Positions 1 through 12,493 are shown, counted from the first letter of the stretch. The stretch is 64,000 nucleotides of DNA from Lates calcarifer (GCF_001640805.2 NC_066844.1:11406863-11470862); one strand, 5' to 3'. Made by a program: numbers and translations. Notes: generated by a model not told the origin, from the sequence alone.

Positions 1-700
1 ATGTGATTATGGCAAAAATACAAGCAATTATTTGATAGCACATTAGCCATAGAAATGTTACAAGGTATTAGTATGTCAAATATGGGGTTTTAGCTCATTT
101 GGCTGCCCTCCAAATGGTAAAAAAAAATTGAACTTAAGAGTGGGGCAAATTCCCACTCTACTTCCCGTGGAGTGCCTTGATGCAATATCAGTAAAGAGCT
201 TACAAGACATTACACAATCTACAGACACATAAAATTAATGCTGTAGCCTGATCATATGACTCATTCATTGCCTCCACTGAGTGTATTTCCTAATATTTCA
301 AGGAGAGCTCTCTGTCATATGTTAAAAGTCAATCTGCATAATTTACTTGACATTAAATTTACTGATACAGGCTTACAAATGGCTCCTTTAAATCATGCTC
401 AGTGACATCAAATATTTGCTAAACCAGCACCAACACTGCATTTGCTTTTCCGATCTATGTCGCTAAGTGTTTTCCGTCATGTAGGTCTGTCTAATTTGTA
501 ATTAGACTAATTGTGAGACCCGTCTGGTACAACTGTCAATGTTAGTTTTTATAAGCAATACAAACAGGTCTCTAGTACATTTCATGCATATCAAAACAGA
601 CCCTATACACTGGCAGCTGGAGAAACTGAGACAGAAACCTTAGTTTTTTTTTTTTAACCCATTGAGAAATAATAAAAACAGTGTGCTGTTTAGGATGTGC
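1..700. other. Unique AT-rich non-coding sequence
   Basis: No ORF, repeat family or RNA gene is recognised. The only simple feature is a short T run near 643-655. It ends at the TTAA that begins the piggyBac-type MITE. Confidence 0.6.
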
Positions 701-902
701 TTAACCCTCCCGTTGCCCTTCATATTTCCCTTCGTATTCCGTATACTTTTTTCTTCTTACTATTATTCAAAAACAACAGACAACCGCTTCAGATTCACGA
801 ATGTCATGCACAACAACAAATCCTACTACACACACACACACACACAAAGGCACATTGTCGGCCACCGGGTCACTTTGACCCAGAGGACAACATGAGGGTT
901 AA
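701..902. mobile_element. piggyBac-type MITE (about 200 bp, TTAA-flanked)
   Basis: The element is bounded on both sides by TTAA, the target duplicated by piggyBac transposases. The left end reads CCCTCCCGTTGCCCT. The reverse complement of the right end reads CCCTCATGTTGTCCT, giving a 15-bp imperfect terminal inverted repeat. The right subterminal region contains the palindrome GGGTCACTTTGACCC (867-881), a motif I associate with this MITE group in fish genomes. The interior holds a short CA run (about 830-846) and no transposase, so mobility would have depended on an enzyme made elsewhere. The two small overlapping ORFs in this stretch are chance products of the MITE. Confidence 0.82.
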
Positions 903-2780
903 GATAAGTACCACATTTAAGAGGAATCTACCTACGTATCTATCTATCTTTCTAGGCCAAGCAGGAGCCAAGTAGGAGCTGAGCAGAGGCCACTATAATG
1001 CTTACTGTGTCTGTTATTATATCCTTAGTATTTTGATCTTGTGATGAAGAGACCCCTGGTTTACTCTTCCTGTCCCTTCAAGATCTATTTTCCTCCCCTT
1101 GAACACCTTCACCTTAGATGTGACCTGTGCTAACCTTTTGAGCCCACTAGCTCTCCATGTCTCCAGACAGAAGAGTCCTCCTGCTCCATAATCCACTGTG
1201 TAGAAGATAAATGGTTCTTGTGATTATTCAATGGATGACAGAATATGTATATGCTAAATTTAACCTAGCTCATCCATGTGTCAGCATTGTAAGTATACCT
1301 GAGTACTATCTGATATATAGCCTCAGCATTGCTGACAGGACCAGTTTCATTTATGTCTAAGAGGAACACTAAAATCTTGGAAACTTTCTATTGCAATGAA
1401 ATATGATTTGGACTGTCAGCAGAAGCTATTTCCATAAGCTAAAAAAATATGGATGTCATGAAGCAAAAGCATTGGTAACTGTTTGTAAGGATGAGAAGGT
1501 GAACCATCCCATATATCAAAAAGAACAGGAAGGAACATTCTTGTACTCCATCCTGGTCATAATTATCTAGAAACTACTGTTGAGGGCCTCCATTTCAAAC
1601 ATTTACCTACAGTCTTTTTGTGCAATGAGTCCCTCATGTCCCTGTCGACCACATGTCAACTTGACTACATACAGTAGTAGGCAGAAAAGGGAAGGAAAGT
1701 GAGGTTTGGGAGACACTGATGACAACTGTACTTCCAGCTGTTTTTTGAAGATGCCAGTTGGTATCTCAAGCCAGACTCTAGACAATAATGCTTTTCTACA
1801 GAAGAATTTCAGGAGTCCTTGTCTCCTGAGGGGATGAATGTTGTTTCTGAATATCTGCCAAATGAATGGCCTGACAGGACTTGCTAATATTAAAGTAATC
1901 ACGAGGTAGGAGCACTCCTCCCTACTGTTTCTCCCTTCCCTTCCCTTCCCTGAGGTTACGTGTACACCTAAAAACAGGCAACACAAACGCCTTCTTTCGA
2001 TGGAAAGAGATTATGACCAAATTGGAATGGAACCAAACTGAAGCCATTTAAAGTCGTCATGCATACTGTACATAAAACTGGGGAATTTAAGACATCTTTT
2101 CTTGAGAACAACTATTGCACAATTTGAAGGTGAATTCAATGTTCGTTTTCAATGAGGAGGTATTCTTGAATGTGACAAGCTTTGGTATTGCTAGCTTGAC
2201 ACTGAGTTAATGACTCCAAGAAAGAGTGCAGTTTTGACACAAAGTGCAGCAGCTGGGCTCAAAAGGTTTTAAAGTACCTTGGGCTGAATACAAGAACTAA
2301 CTTCCTGATGTTTTCATAACACCAGCATGCACCTGTCCCTTTTGCAGATAGTGTATCTGCCTGTCCTTTAGTCTGTATTATACTTTACATCTTTGTGATC
2401 TGCTGCAATCACTATAGTAAATCACTCTTAAATATCTACATTTAAGCCTGCAAATTTGTCAGAAAGATGACTGACTTGTCTCTCGCTATCTCTGTTGTTG
2501 CTGTAGTTCAATGTCTTGTATGAATTTTGGGCCATTAACTGTTCAAACAATGAAGACATACTTTTTCAGCTCCAATCAAAATGTTCACCTTTGAGTCTTG
2601 GCGCAAATAGAGCTTGTAAATATTTCTCATGGTGTACAAGTTGCTTAAGTGCCAGTTGGGTGGGGGTTACTGCAATTTCTTAATTCTAGCTCATTTAGCG
2701 TTGTTATCTGCCATTGTGAGCCAATCTGGACTGGGCCCAGTGTAATATATACACCCATCTAGAGTGTGCAGTATAAAACA
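903..2780. other. Unique non-coding sequence
   Basis: This is an AT-rich stretch with no recognised repeat. A 127-codon minus-strand ORF at 1603-1986 has no recognisable domain, contains a low-complexity GGGAAGGGAAGGGAGAA-like patch and has no supporting context. I treat it as chance. Confidence 0.5.
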
Positions 2781-2833
2781 CTTAATTAAATTAAATTAAA
2801 TTAAATGCTCATCTGACTGTGACTGTGACTGTG
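2781..2833. repeat. Short tandem repeats (TTAAA)n and (TGACTG)n
   Basis: About five units of the pentanucleotide TTAAA (2781-2806) are followed after a few bases by about three units of TGACTG/TGTGAC (2813-2833). Confidence 0.85.
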
Positions 2834-5800
2834 AAGAATGGATGGCTTTTTGTTCATCCTGAAATCCAGACAACTCCAGTCAGTCATTCTGGAATCCAGA
2901 GATGCATTGAATGGTGCATCACCTCTTTGCATTCCAGTGCTTGAAAGCGGATCATCTCTGCCTCTGGAAGTGTTTTAGAACACACAGGAAAACCGACAGC
3001 CAAACCACAATCATCATGGGCCATTTGGCTATAAACACAAGGCTTTACCACAACTGGAAAAAAACACAACACCAACTTAATTATAATACCATATGCTCTA
3101 CACTTCTGATAGGATATACTTTCAGCTACATTGTGGGAAACACAATGGTGAAAGCATAGGTGATATTTCACTGTCAAACAATGAGAAGAAACACAAGCAC
3201 CACTTTACTGAATTTTATAGCACTTGCCCTTATGTGCACAAATGAACCAGGGAGAACCTTATGGGAAACACAGACAGAACATTTAATGCACCACACCGAG
3301 CTTCATGTGAGTGACCTTTTCCACAGATTTTGAGTGCAAAGCACAAACTCAAGTCTCTATTTTCCTTGGCAAGACTAAAGGAAAAGTATGCCCACTATGA
3401 AAACTCCATTCAGTTTATGAGTGGAAAAACACATTATTTAAATGCATCCCATTTGAAGATGCCAATCACAGTAACAAAAACAATTATGTTTTTGTGCATT
3501 TGCACACATACATACGAAAAACATCTACAAGCCTGCAGGTTACCTTGATCTTCTTCATAAGGAGATATACCAGACAGACCCAAATTTCACATGGAATTGG
3601 TGGTTTCCTATGATTTCTCTGTTAGCTTTCCCGACAATTACAGTAAAGGCCTGCTTTCTTTCCAGAGGAAACAGCTTCAAGCCAAATGTTCTGAAACATC
3701 AGTACAGCAAAAGCCTGTAACAACATGTAGAATATTCTCTTGTGCAGTGCCTTTGCTTTGACTTGTAGCAACTATATCTCATGACTAACTGCTGCCTTGA
3801 TGTAATAGTGAAACTAAAACATTATGACACACCATCATTCACAATGCACAGTATATCCAGAACATTATGTCTGCTGACAGTAATTGTGGTAATAATTGGA
3901 AGAGAATGAGCGAGCACCAGCAGAATAATCCCCTGCAGCTTTTCCCTGCCACATGTTACCAGGCCTTATGGCAACCTGTTGACACCAATCCCAGAGACCC
4001 AGTGGGCCAGTGCTGGGCATGCATAAACAGCCTATAATCCGCATTGCACCCTGGCTGAACCATGCATCTTATTACTGGGCATCTGAAAAGCCTGCAAGTG
4101 TACTGAGGACAGCTGTCCTTTATCAACTAAATAATCACTTTAACATCTAGCATGGAGGATGCCATTCAAACTCAGGATGATTTTCTTGTTTTTACACAAT
4201 TAATTTGGTCAAATGCAAAAAATGCACCATTTGTTCACTGAGACCTTATACAAACATGACAAAGTTTGTTTACTAGGTAATAAGGTTATAGAGATGGAAA
4301 GTATGAATCACTTTACTGTTTGGAGTCATTACATCCAGTTCAGTTCAAAAACATATGATCACTGATGATGTAGCTTGTTCATTTTGTCCTAAGCTAATCA
4401 CTGTTCAAATGCATTTCACTACATACACCACCAAACAACCACTTAACACTTGATTAAGACAAAATTGAGACTATCCTCCAATAAAAAATATCCTACAGGT
4501 TGTCAGGTTGTCTTTTCTAGCGGTTTATTATGACCCATAGTAATCTTTTATTGTTAGGAGACATCTAGCATCCATGTTAACTATGGTGGGAGAAAAGGAG
4601 GTCAGGTGATCTATAAAGATTGACAAAGTCAAGTACTGTGACATTGTTAAAAACACAGCAAAATTTTTCAAAAAAAAGAATGTTGCTTTTAGTATACAGT
4701 CACTTTGTGATGAGAATCAATCATAGTACAGAAAAAAAGATAATAGTATGCAAAATTAAGCCTGTACTGATGTTTGTATTCAGCGAGTTCTTCAAACAAA
4801 TCTGTATTATCCACCTACACTGAGAATAATACAGCAGAAATAAGACATCACTTCAGCAGCTTCATTGTTTATTCTCAAATGAGACACATAAAATTCACAT
4901 ATTCAAACACAAAGACAATGTTTAAAAAAAGCCACATTGCAGCTTTGATGACTCAGTGTCTTAGATTTGGATTCTGTTCAACCTCAGTGAACTCCAATCA
5001 GAATCATTACCCTGGAGTGGAGTTCTTTGGTGTGATAATGAATGACAGGCCAACAAAGAACGCCTCTGTCCGGCCCTACCTACTGCCTTTGAAATGCAAC
5101 ACAAGATGACTCATCAGACATTTGTCACAGCTTCCTGGCTCCCTCTCATCTGTTCTGAATACTCCTGAAAACTCCTCTGATGGGCCCATGATTTATTTAA
5201 CACATGCTGATGTATTTTGCATTAAAACAGCCTAAATGCTTCAATTCGCTTCACTGGAGGAAAAGGCTCCTCCAGTGTTATCTTCTATGAACACTTTTTG
5301 CATCATTGGTTTTGTTTTGCAGAGGATAGCCAAGTTGCACATTCAAAGCAGGCAGGAAATGCTGTTGTAAATGTTGAACAAGAAGGCTAATTTCCTCTGC
5401 TCTGACAGCTGTACCATACTGAATCTAAAATCATTAAAAAGGTAAATTCAGTACACTGCACATAGATTCTCGTGAGCATAAAACAACAGCACAGCTCAGC
5501 CCAGTTTAATTCATAACCACAGAGGATTTCATCATTGTAGAATTATCTGATACCAAGCAGCTTAATGCTGCATAATCTACCCAACCTGAAAATCCTGCCC
5601 CTGAGGATATAAACCAAGAACCGAAAAAACAGATCTGGCCTCAGAGATGGAATTATATCCACCAAGATCACACAAGTCACACATAATCCTGCACTGCGGG
5701 CCATAGCCCCAAACTCATTATTGATGAATTAATGTGTGTTTTGCTAAAACCTATTAAACTGTGTTAAGATATGCACGATGAAGAGAAATGTTGTAAGGCA

Positions 5801-5960
5801 GAGAAGTGATTGCATGAGTGACCCTCTGTCTAATATGCAGTAATGGGGAGTATGGCACAGGAGCCCATTCACTTTGTGAGTTGAATGTTGTCTAGGTCAG
5901 CACAGAGTAGCCTGATGTAATGAACTATTCTTGTTTAAAAGATCAATAGGAATTCATCAC
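2834..5960. other. Unique non-coding sequence
   Basis: Several ORFs of 60-110 codons occur on both strands, often overlapping each other on opposite strands, as expected in AT-rich non-coding DNA. No domain is recognisable. A pyrimidine tract followed by AG at 5309-5331 resembles a splice acceptor, but no convincing donor follows. Confidence 0.45.
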
Positions 5961-6539
5961 ATGGTATGCCTGCGCTCAGCAAAAGAGCACAAGCAACCAG
6001 GATGCAGGATGCAGGACGAAAGACAACTACAACAACAAAAAACAACGATCAATGTCCCCTCCAGTCTGTAAAGCTGCTTGGAGGACACAACAGCCTCTGC
6101 ATGAGTGGAAAGGAGAGACAGAGGCATGGGGAGGGAGGGAGGAGGAGGGAGAGAAAGGACAACAACAACAGTCAGGCAGTGTCTGAGAAGTTGAAACGTC
6201 CCCTCAGCTCTAGTTTGTAGCTAGCTGTGGGTATCCTCCAGCGCAAACATCTGCTGCCATGACATCAGACTACAGGAGAGAGATGGGAAGAGGGAATGGC
6301 TGGGGAGGGTTGGAGGGTGGTGGGGGACATGCCAGTGCAGCTGCTGCAGTCATCTCTGCCAGACACCTGCCTGGGCAGCGGGTGTAAACAGAGTATTTGC
6401 AGCCTACAGCTCTCTTCCATCCTATTCTCACCTCATTATATAGGACACACACACAAAAGTGCCTCTAACAAAACTGAACACAGAGGTAGATGACATTTGA
6501 AAAATAACAAATGGCAGAAACATGAAATTTAAAAAAGCA
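5961..6539. other. Purine-rich, relatively GC-rich non-coding block
   Basis: The stretch contains GGGAGGGAGGAGGAGGGAGAG-like purine runs (6125-6155) and a G-rich patch (6296-6330). A TATATAGG sequence sits near 6437. No coherent coding signal was found. Together with the following CT-rich block it could be a promoter-proximal or enhancer region, but the sequence does not settle this. Confidence 0.3.
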
Positions 6540-6960
6540 GCAGCCCTACCAGCAGAGAGAGACAGCGAGCAGCCCGGCACACAGTCAACACTGGCAGGAT
6601 GAAAGCGAGGGACCATCCTTACACATTCACCTCCAGCTTCACAGAGAGACGGCTCAGGCCCTCTCCTCTGCTCTCTATTTGCCTCCTGTGCTCTGAGCCT
6701 CTCTCTACCCGCCTTCTGTCACTCTCTCCACCCAACTCTCTCAGCCCCTCCCCTCTTCACTCTCTCTTTCCAACCCCCCTCCCTATCTGCAGAGTTGTGT
6801 GTCCAGCCTGATGCAGCCCAGCAAGTCCTTCCCTCTTGCTGGCACTGCTGCAAGGTCAAGGTTTGTCTCTGCACCTCATCCCTCACAACGCAAGACACAG
6901 AGCTGAGACCCAGGAGAGTGCAGGTTTTTAATTCAGTCATTTCACTGACTGGCTTTTTCC
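6540..6960. promoter_or_regulatory. Pyrimidine-rich block, possible 5' exon or regulatory region
   Basis: About 170 bp of CT-rich sequence (6625-6795) ends in TCTGCAG at 6784-6790, the pattern of a strong splice acceptor on the plus strand. Downstream, one frame stays open from 6791 to past 6960 and is cysteine-rich at first, but no good donor was found. An ORF beginning at 6599 (70 codons) is mostly leucine, serine and proline encoded by the CT tract, so it is probably not a protein. The block may be a UTR, an exon edge or simply low-complexity sequence. Confidence 0.22.
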
Positions 6961-8600
6961 TCCCTGGGTGAAGGTGTTGTAATCAATGAGATGAGCTACT
7001 CTGAGCTTGATTGCAGGGAAATGTGCAGACTTCTTTGGCAGTGAAGTGGAAAATAAAAAGGAGGGTAAATTATGACTGTGACAAACAAGCAGCAATGCAG
7101 ACAAAAATCAATCAAATTTCTGAGAAAGGGCTCACTTTCTGCTTTTCTCTCCCAAAAAGGCCCTATCATCAAGTAACACAATTACACAAGATGACTGAGT
7201 AACTGGAGTTACATATCATGAAGATTTCAGCACAAGTAGTGGCAATGATGGTAGGTTTAGACACGACTGAGAATACAGTACTTGGTGCCAGAAGCTCAGT
7301 TATTAACAAAGTATAAAGATGGTTTTTTGAACAAAATTCCACAGAAGCCAGACTTTTCAAAAGTTGCATGCTGTCGAAACATAAGCAGCTGTTTGAAAAC
7401 CCTGTCCAAATAAAACACTATCTAAAACTGGTAAAATTATGATTCTCATCTGGTGTTGCCTTCTCCAAACTGTGCATTTGTTCAACAAGTCATCCTACAG
7501 AAATAAATAAATTCATATGACTATTCCAAGAACAATTATTTAAAAAACATTTTCTTATCTGCCCCCTCTGTGCAAGTTAAAACTATCTGGTTGAGGTCAG
7601 GAAAAGATAACCCAACATGGTTTAAAAAAATGTTGACTTTTTATAGGAAAGCTCCAGTGTTGAAAGTCATATGCTTTGTACTGTAGGTCCAACCATCCAC
7701 CCTGGCCCTATACTTGGGAACACATTTTGTAGTGGAATAAATGGTCAGTTACACCAGCAAATTGTAAAATTGCTATTATGTGGGGAGTCATAGAGTCGAC
7801 ATTGGAGGAAATTGGGGCAAAACAATAATAACCATATTCCCATTACACCCTTGCTATTCAAGGGTGCAAGAGTATCATTTGGAAGTTTTAACAATACTGC
7901 CAGTACAGTAGCTGAATATTGGTACTGTTACAAAACTTTCTGAATGTGTCCAAATCTTTGGTTTATAACTAAATTCCTGCAAAACTAATGATATTCCCAC
8001 CATCCATGGCTGCACCATGTGTGTAGTGCATATCCAAATGTTAGCATGTTAAAATGTTAGGCCTAGGATGAGAAACATGGTAAAAAAAAAAAGTATATCT
8101 GCTAAACATCATTATGTCAGCAATGTCATTGTAACCACATTGGCATGCTGATGTTAGCATTTCAGTTAAAACATCACTACTTAGTTACAGAGCCAGAACT
8201 CCTATAACAGCTGTAGATTCTTAACCATGTTTCCAGTCAACAAACGTTAAGGTTAACAAATGTAGCAGTCATACATGAACTTTGCCTAAATAAAGAAAAG
8301 GCATTAAGGTATAAATAAAAATGACAAATCTGACCATGCATTCAATGGGAACTATTGGCATTTTTTGGTCCATGACACATAGCTACTACCAACATACACA
8401 GCTCAACACAGTTACGCAGGTCTAAGCCTCTTTGCTAAAATAAAAAAAGTGTCACGTAATAACATTACATTGTTTAAACTGTCAAAACCTTCTGAAAAAC
8501 AAACTGATGATTAAGCATACCACCATGTATCTGACAGTACAGGAAGATTAAACCAACAGCCACACAAAAATAATGTTTTGTGAAGAAAAGCACGAACTCA
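6961..8600. other. Unique non-coding sequence
   Basis: AT-rich, with no repeat family or coding signal recognised. Short A runs occur (for example 8080-8091). Confidence 0.5.
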
Positions 8601-9000
8601 GACAATAAGACTTACTGTTGCGACTGTAAACTGCAGCTGGCATGGAGCGGCATTAATATCCCGAACGAGCCTCTCTATCCACTTCGAAGGACGTTTGCCA
8701 GGGGTCGTGCCCCCTTCTAACCCTGGCACTCACAGACCTGTCGCAAAGACGACTGATGTGGTAGCACGACTGCTGGCGTAGCCAGGAGGTACGAACAGGG
8801 AGACGGAGGGAGAGAGTAGAGACTAGTTGCTGTGTTCTTACCACTGGGCCTATAGGATTACTGGTAATGGGATTTCCGACTAATGGCTCCCTCTGACAGG
8901 TGGCGTCCCCGTTTAGCTCAAGTTCAGCTCCGGCTATAAAAACATTGCTGGGGTTTAAAGCTTTCCCTGCCAGTCTCCGCGTCCAGCAAAAAATATCCAT
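8600..9000 (-). promoter_or_regulatory. Compact CpG-dense island, possible promoter/first exon
   Basis: About 20 CpG dinucleotides occur in roughly 400 bp, whereas CpG is rare in the flanks. On the minus strand an ORF of 115 codons runs from 9000 to 8653. It has no recognised domain and is arginine-rich towards its end. Further along the minus strand, GTAAGTC at 8612-8618 is a good donor sequence preceded by ACA, and a second donor-like GTGGTAAGA lies inside the ORF near 8838-8846. On the plus strand a TATAAAA sequence lies at 8935-8941. Possible explanations are a first exon with its promoter on either strand, or an unrecognised CpG-rich retroelement fragment such as an LTR. I do not recognise the encoded peptide. 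Confidence 0.3.
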
Positions 9001-11050
9001 CTAAGAATCTTTTTATACCAGTCTTCAGACTGAATCTTTTTTTCTCCACAGTAAACAAAAAGCTAAGCACATATAGGTGATTTCACTTGCTACAAATAAT
9101 TGATAATAGCCTGAAGTAAGGCCAATTACTTAATTTTTCTCAAGATTATCTTAAAAGCGTTGTTGTAAGCAACTAAATTATGTTTTAAATTAATGATTAA
9201 TTCATTATATTTTATTTAGTTTCAAGACAAAATGATAAAATTATCACCAAAACCCTTTTACAACCTTTTTAAAAAAAATTATAAAATGAGACTTTAAAAA
9301 ACCCAGCCAGTAAGTGTTCTGACCTCAAACATCCCACAACTTCCATGTTTGTCGGAAAATCAACAGGAAAACTGAAACTGAAAAACTGAACTGGCCAATT
9401 TTACTCTTTAAACAACATATTATAATATATATATGTATATATAATTAAAAAATCATTATTGATTGTGCAAATAGTAAGACACCTCAGCATGAGGTTCACT
9501 TACTGAAAAAATTTCCACATCTCATCAGTGAGTGAAGTCAAACACACACCTGCTGTCAAACAATTTTAGGGACCATAAATGACATAAGTTAATGTTAGTA
9601 GTTTTGTTTTGGTTTTGGTTTTCTGGTGTCAGTTTTGATCTTAAAAGACCAATCAATCTGAGACTAATCACAGGTTGGAATATTGTGTTTTAAAGGGGAA
9701 TTCCAGTGTTTTTTTTTATTATGAAAAACAATGTTCAAACTAAAAGCAGCAGTGGCCAAGATATCCAGGCTTTTGGTGGCTAGTCAAGATCCAAAAACAT
9801 GTCCCATCTTTCAAACTGTGAGAGTGGCTTTGACATCTTCTCTACCACTTTTGCATCTCCTCACCTCTCCACACCCACATCTAATCAATAAGTACACGCT
9901 GTCCAGTTTGTAATGACAGACTCTCTGTGAAGTGCAACACACATCAGTTACTCAGCGAGTGTTGGGTCAGTTCACAACTGTAGCACACACCAAACATGAC
10001 ACATAGCACTCTACATGCCTGAGCCCAAATTACTTGAGTGACCTTGCTTTTCTCAGAATGAAAAAAGGTTCTCCAGAGCCACAGCAGACAGTACACATAA
10101 TGTACCAAATGTAATGTAATAGCAGTAGTGCTCCTCATGACTAGCATATTGACTTATGTAAAATCAGTGGACTACAACTTTAAATTTGAATGCTGGCGTG
10201 ATGTATTTTTGATCAAAATTGTGCACCTGGCATTTAACAAGACTGAATTATTGCAGTAAAAAAAAGTGCTCTAACTTTCCTAAAAATTATGATCCTACGA
10301 GTTTAAAACAAGTGCCTATGATGCAAATCTGCAAATCTCTGATGGTAGCTGAAATCAGGCCACCCGAACAGAAAAGTGTGATTGAGCAGAATGTCTACCT
10401 GATCGTGATAACAGCTGTTTTCAACATATTCATGGGAAAGGTTTGCAGCACTGGTTTGAACACTGCTGCCACTGCTGGCCTCACTGGATTGACTGGGTTT
10501 GAGCACCTTCCTCATCTGAAAGGTAGTTTTTGTGGTAAAACCACTTCCAGTGTTACGTGGATACAGTGAAGGAAACTCCTCAAGCAGCTCTGACATTTCC
10601 TCCACCCATCTGCATCACCTTGTCTCTCCTCGTCTCTGCAGCTCTCCCATGCAAATTAAATTTGATTTATATTGTCTAGTCTCCACCTAGCAGAGAGTGA
10701 CAGAAAAACATCAGAGACAGGTGGATTGGTGGGGGGTGGGGGGACTGGAGACAGAGAATGACAACAATAGCTGGGGGCACGTCATAATGTAATGATGCTA
10801 ATGAGGATAAAGCAGCTTCTCCATAAGCCTCTGAAGGCAGGACAGCTTGTGACATCGCAGGGATCAGCAGCAGTGTTTCACACACTGCAACATGAAACAG
10901 TGTGTGAAGGTGTTAATGCTGTACAGATGGACACAAACAAAACCTGACCTGAGTGCCAGAGAAAAGTTGTGGGTAACTTTTTAAATATACTTATGCTGCA
11001 GTCAGCAACTACTATCATCCACAATCCTGCCCTTAATTGAAACTTAAATC

Positions 11051-11053
<3 letters not shown>
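9001..11053. other. Mostly unique non-coding sequence with enhancer-like 3' part
   Basis: 9001-10560 is AT-rich with no recognised element. Around 10640-10925 the sequence becomes less AT-rich and carries an octamer ATGCAAAT (10649-10656) and clustered TAAT cores. ORFs at 10219-10569 (+) and 10303-10605 (-) overlap on opposite strands and neither has a recognisable domain. Confidence 0.4.
10770..10925. promoter_or_regulatory. Possible conserved non-coding element with hairpin
   Basis: The stretch has a CGTCATAATGTAATGATG core with several TAAT/ATTA homeodomain-type sites. It is followed by a hairpin: TTCACACACTG (10877-10887) pairs perfectly with CAGTGTGTGAA (10898-10908) across a 10-nt loop, and outer CAGCA (10868-10872) can pair with TGCTG (10917-10921). 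The call rests on motif density only; cross-species conservation cannot be seen from a single sequence. Confidence 0.25.

Positions 11054-11096
<43 letters not shown>
11054..11096. repeat. (TA)n microsatellite
   Basis: An uninterrupted TA run of about 43 bp lies directly upstream of a retroelement tail. Confidence 0.97.
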
Positions 11097-11100
<4 letters not shown>

Positions 11101-11139
11101 TTATTAAAGATTTTCTTAGTATTTTTCATTATGTTGTTG

Positions 11140-11222
11140 TTACCTATTGTGGATGTCTCTGCTGTCTCTGCTGCTGTAACACAAGAATTTCCCTCACGGG
11201 ATCAATAAAGTACATTTATCTT
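11140..11222 (+). mobile_element. LINE/SINE 3' tail fragment
   Basis: The stretch contains GAATTTCCCTCACGGGATCAATAAAGTA (two parts, 11184-11211), a hallmark 3' end of abundant fish non-LTR elements. The head is missing, consistent with 5' truncation on insertion. The exact family (L2-, RTE- or SINE-derived) cannot be fixed from so short a piece. Confidence 0.6.
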
Positions 11223-12210
11223 TTCTTATATTATCTTGGTTACAACTAATTTTTAAAGGTTTGATAAAACAAAAGCAGGAACAAAAAATGCAATAAAGTT
11301 CCTGTGTTTGAGGAAAGCAGGTTCGAAAATGTTTGCAATTTCTCTTTTTTATTGCAGAGGGAAAAAAATCCTTGTACTAAAATTTTCCTCATTACATAAT
11401 ATTATTATTTTCCTAACACTTTCTGAGATAGCTGCTCTCCGCACTAAACAGTCATCTTAATCATCACAGTTTGCTAAACTAATACTGCTGAAAATTCCTC
11501 CCCTGGGTCAATTCATGTCGGCCTTGGATATACTATACACTCACGTGACACTTGCTGCATTTAATCAATAGATCAGAGTGTGGTCAATGTGTAAAAAAGA
11601 AGCTCTCAGTCACCGTCCCCTCTGGGTTAGAAAAGTTATAAGGCAGAGAAATATGTTGGTAGGGCTCTGTCAATCAGTTCAGAGTTTCAGCTTGATTTAC
11701 TCAAGAAAAACTATAAAGACATTTCAGCAGTGGAAAATGATAGGTGGACCTTTTTTTGCCCTGGGTTTCAGCTGTGAGGGTACATACTGTGTGTTAGGGT
11801 TGGACGCAACCTGAGAGGAACATATGGCAACAAACACTATTAAGGGCTGAAATATTTTATTTGGATTTACAGAAAATGATGAATAACTCTATTTCTATTT
11901 TAAAGTATAACTGACAGAACTGAAAATCAGAAATCTGAAAATGTGAAAGTTTATGTATAAGTAATTTCTTTGGATATGAAACCCAACATGAAATAGCTCA
12001 GAGGTTAAAGATTAGACCTGGACAGATGAAGAAATTAATAGAGGTACAACCTTGAGAAATGGTAGATGTCATAGTTGGGGTGTTTTCACGGGTCAAGACT
12101 GGATTATCAATTACCACAATTACTACTGTCCCGTGTCTGCAGACCCTTGGGGGTCCCTAAAGCTCCAGGTTCACTGTTTGCACAATTGGTTTGTGGTAAT
12201 CTGATTAATT
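11223..12210. other. Unique non-coding sequence
   Basis: AT-rich. A 78-codon ORF at 11578-11814 (+) shows no domain. Nothing else is recognised. Confidence 0.5.
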
Positions 12211-12255
12211 GTTCAGTAATATGTTAGTAATATGTTAATAATATGTTAATAAGCA
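12211..12255. repeat. Imperfect 10-12 bp tandem repeat (TAATATGTTA)n
   Basis: Three to four copies of TAATATGTTA with small spacer differences lie immediately upstream of a V-SINE fragment. Confidence 0.75.
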
Positions 12256-12260
12256 ACACT

Positions 12261-12493
12261 CCTCCCACAGTCTAAAGACATGATTAGGTTAATGGTTATG
12301 TTAATTGGTGACTCTAAATTGGCCGTAGGTGTGAATGTGAGTGTGAGTGGTTGTTTGTCTCTATATGTTGGCCCTGTGATGGACTGGCGATCCGTACAGG
12401 GTGTACCCTGCCTCTCGTACAATGACAGCTGGGATAGGCTCCAGCCCCCCCGCGACCCTTAACAGATAAGCAGTATAGATAATGGATGGATGG
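12261..12493 (+). mobile_element. V-SINE (Mermaid/DANA-like), 5'-truncated
   Basis: The copy starts inside the V-domain (CCTCCCACAGTCTAAAGACATG) and runs through TAATTGGTGACTCTAAATTG-like sequence and CCCTGTGATGGACTGGCGA. It continues through GCTGGGATAGGCTCCAGC and ends in the tail GGATGGATGG. The tRNA-like head is missing. The (GGAT)n tail is the type shared with RTE/Rex3-like LINEs, the presumed source of the reverse transcriptase. The two ORFs over this copy are repeat artefacts. Confidence 0.88.

Noticed and set aside
1603..1986. 127-codon minus ORF
   Set aside because: No domain, low-complexity GA-rich part and no neighbouring exons or promoter; length is within chance expectation for 64 kb.
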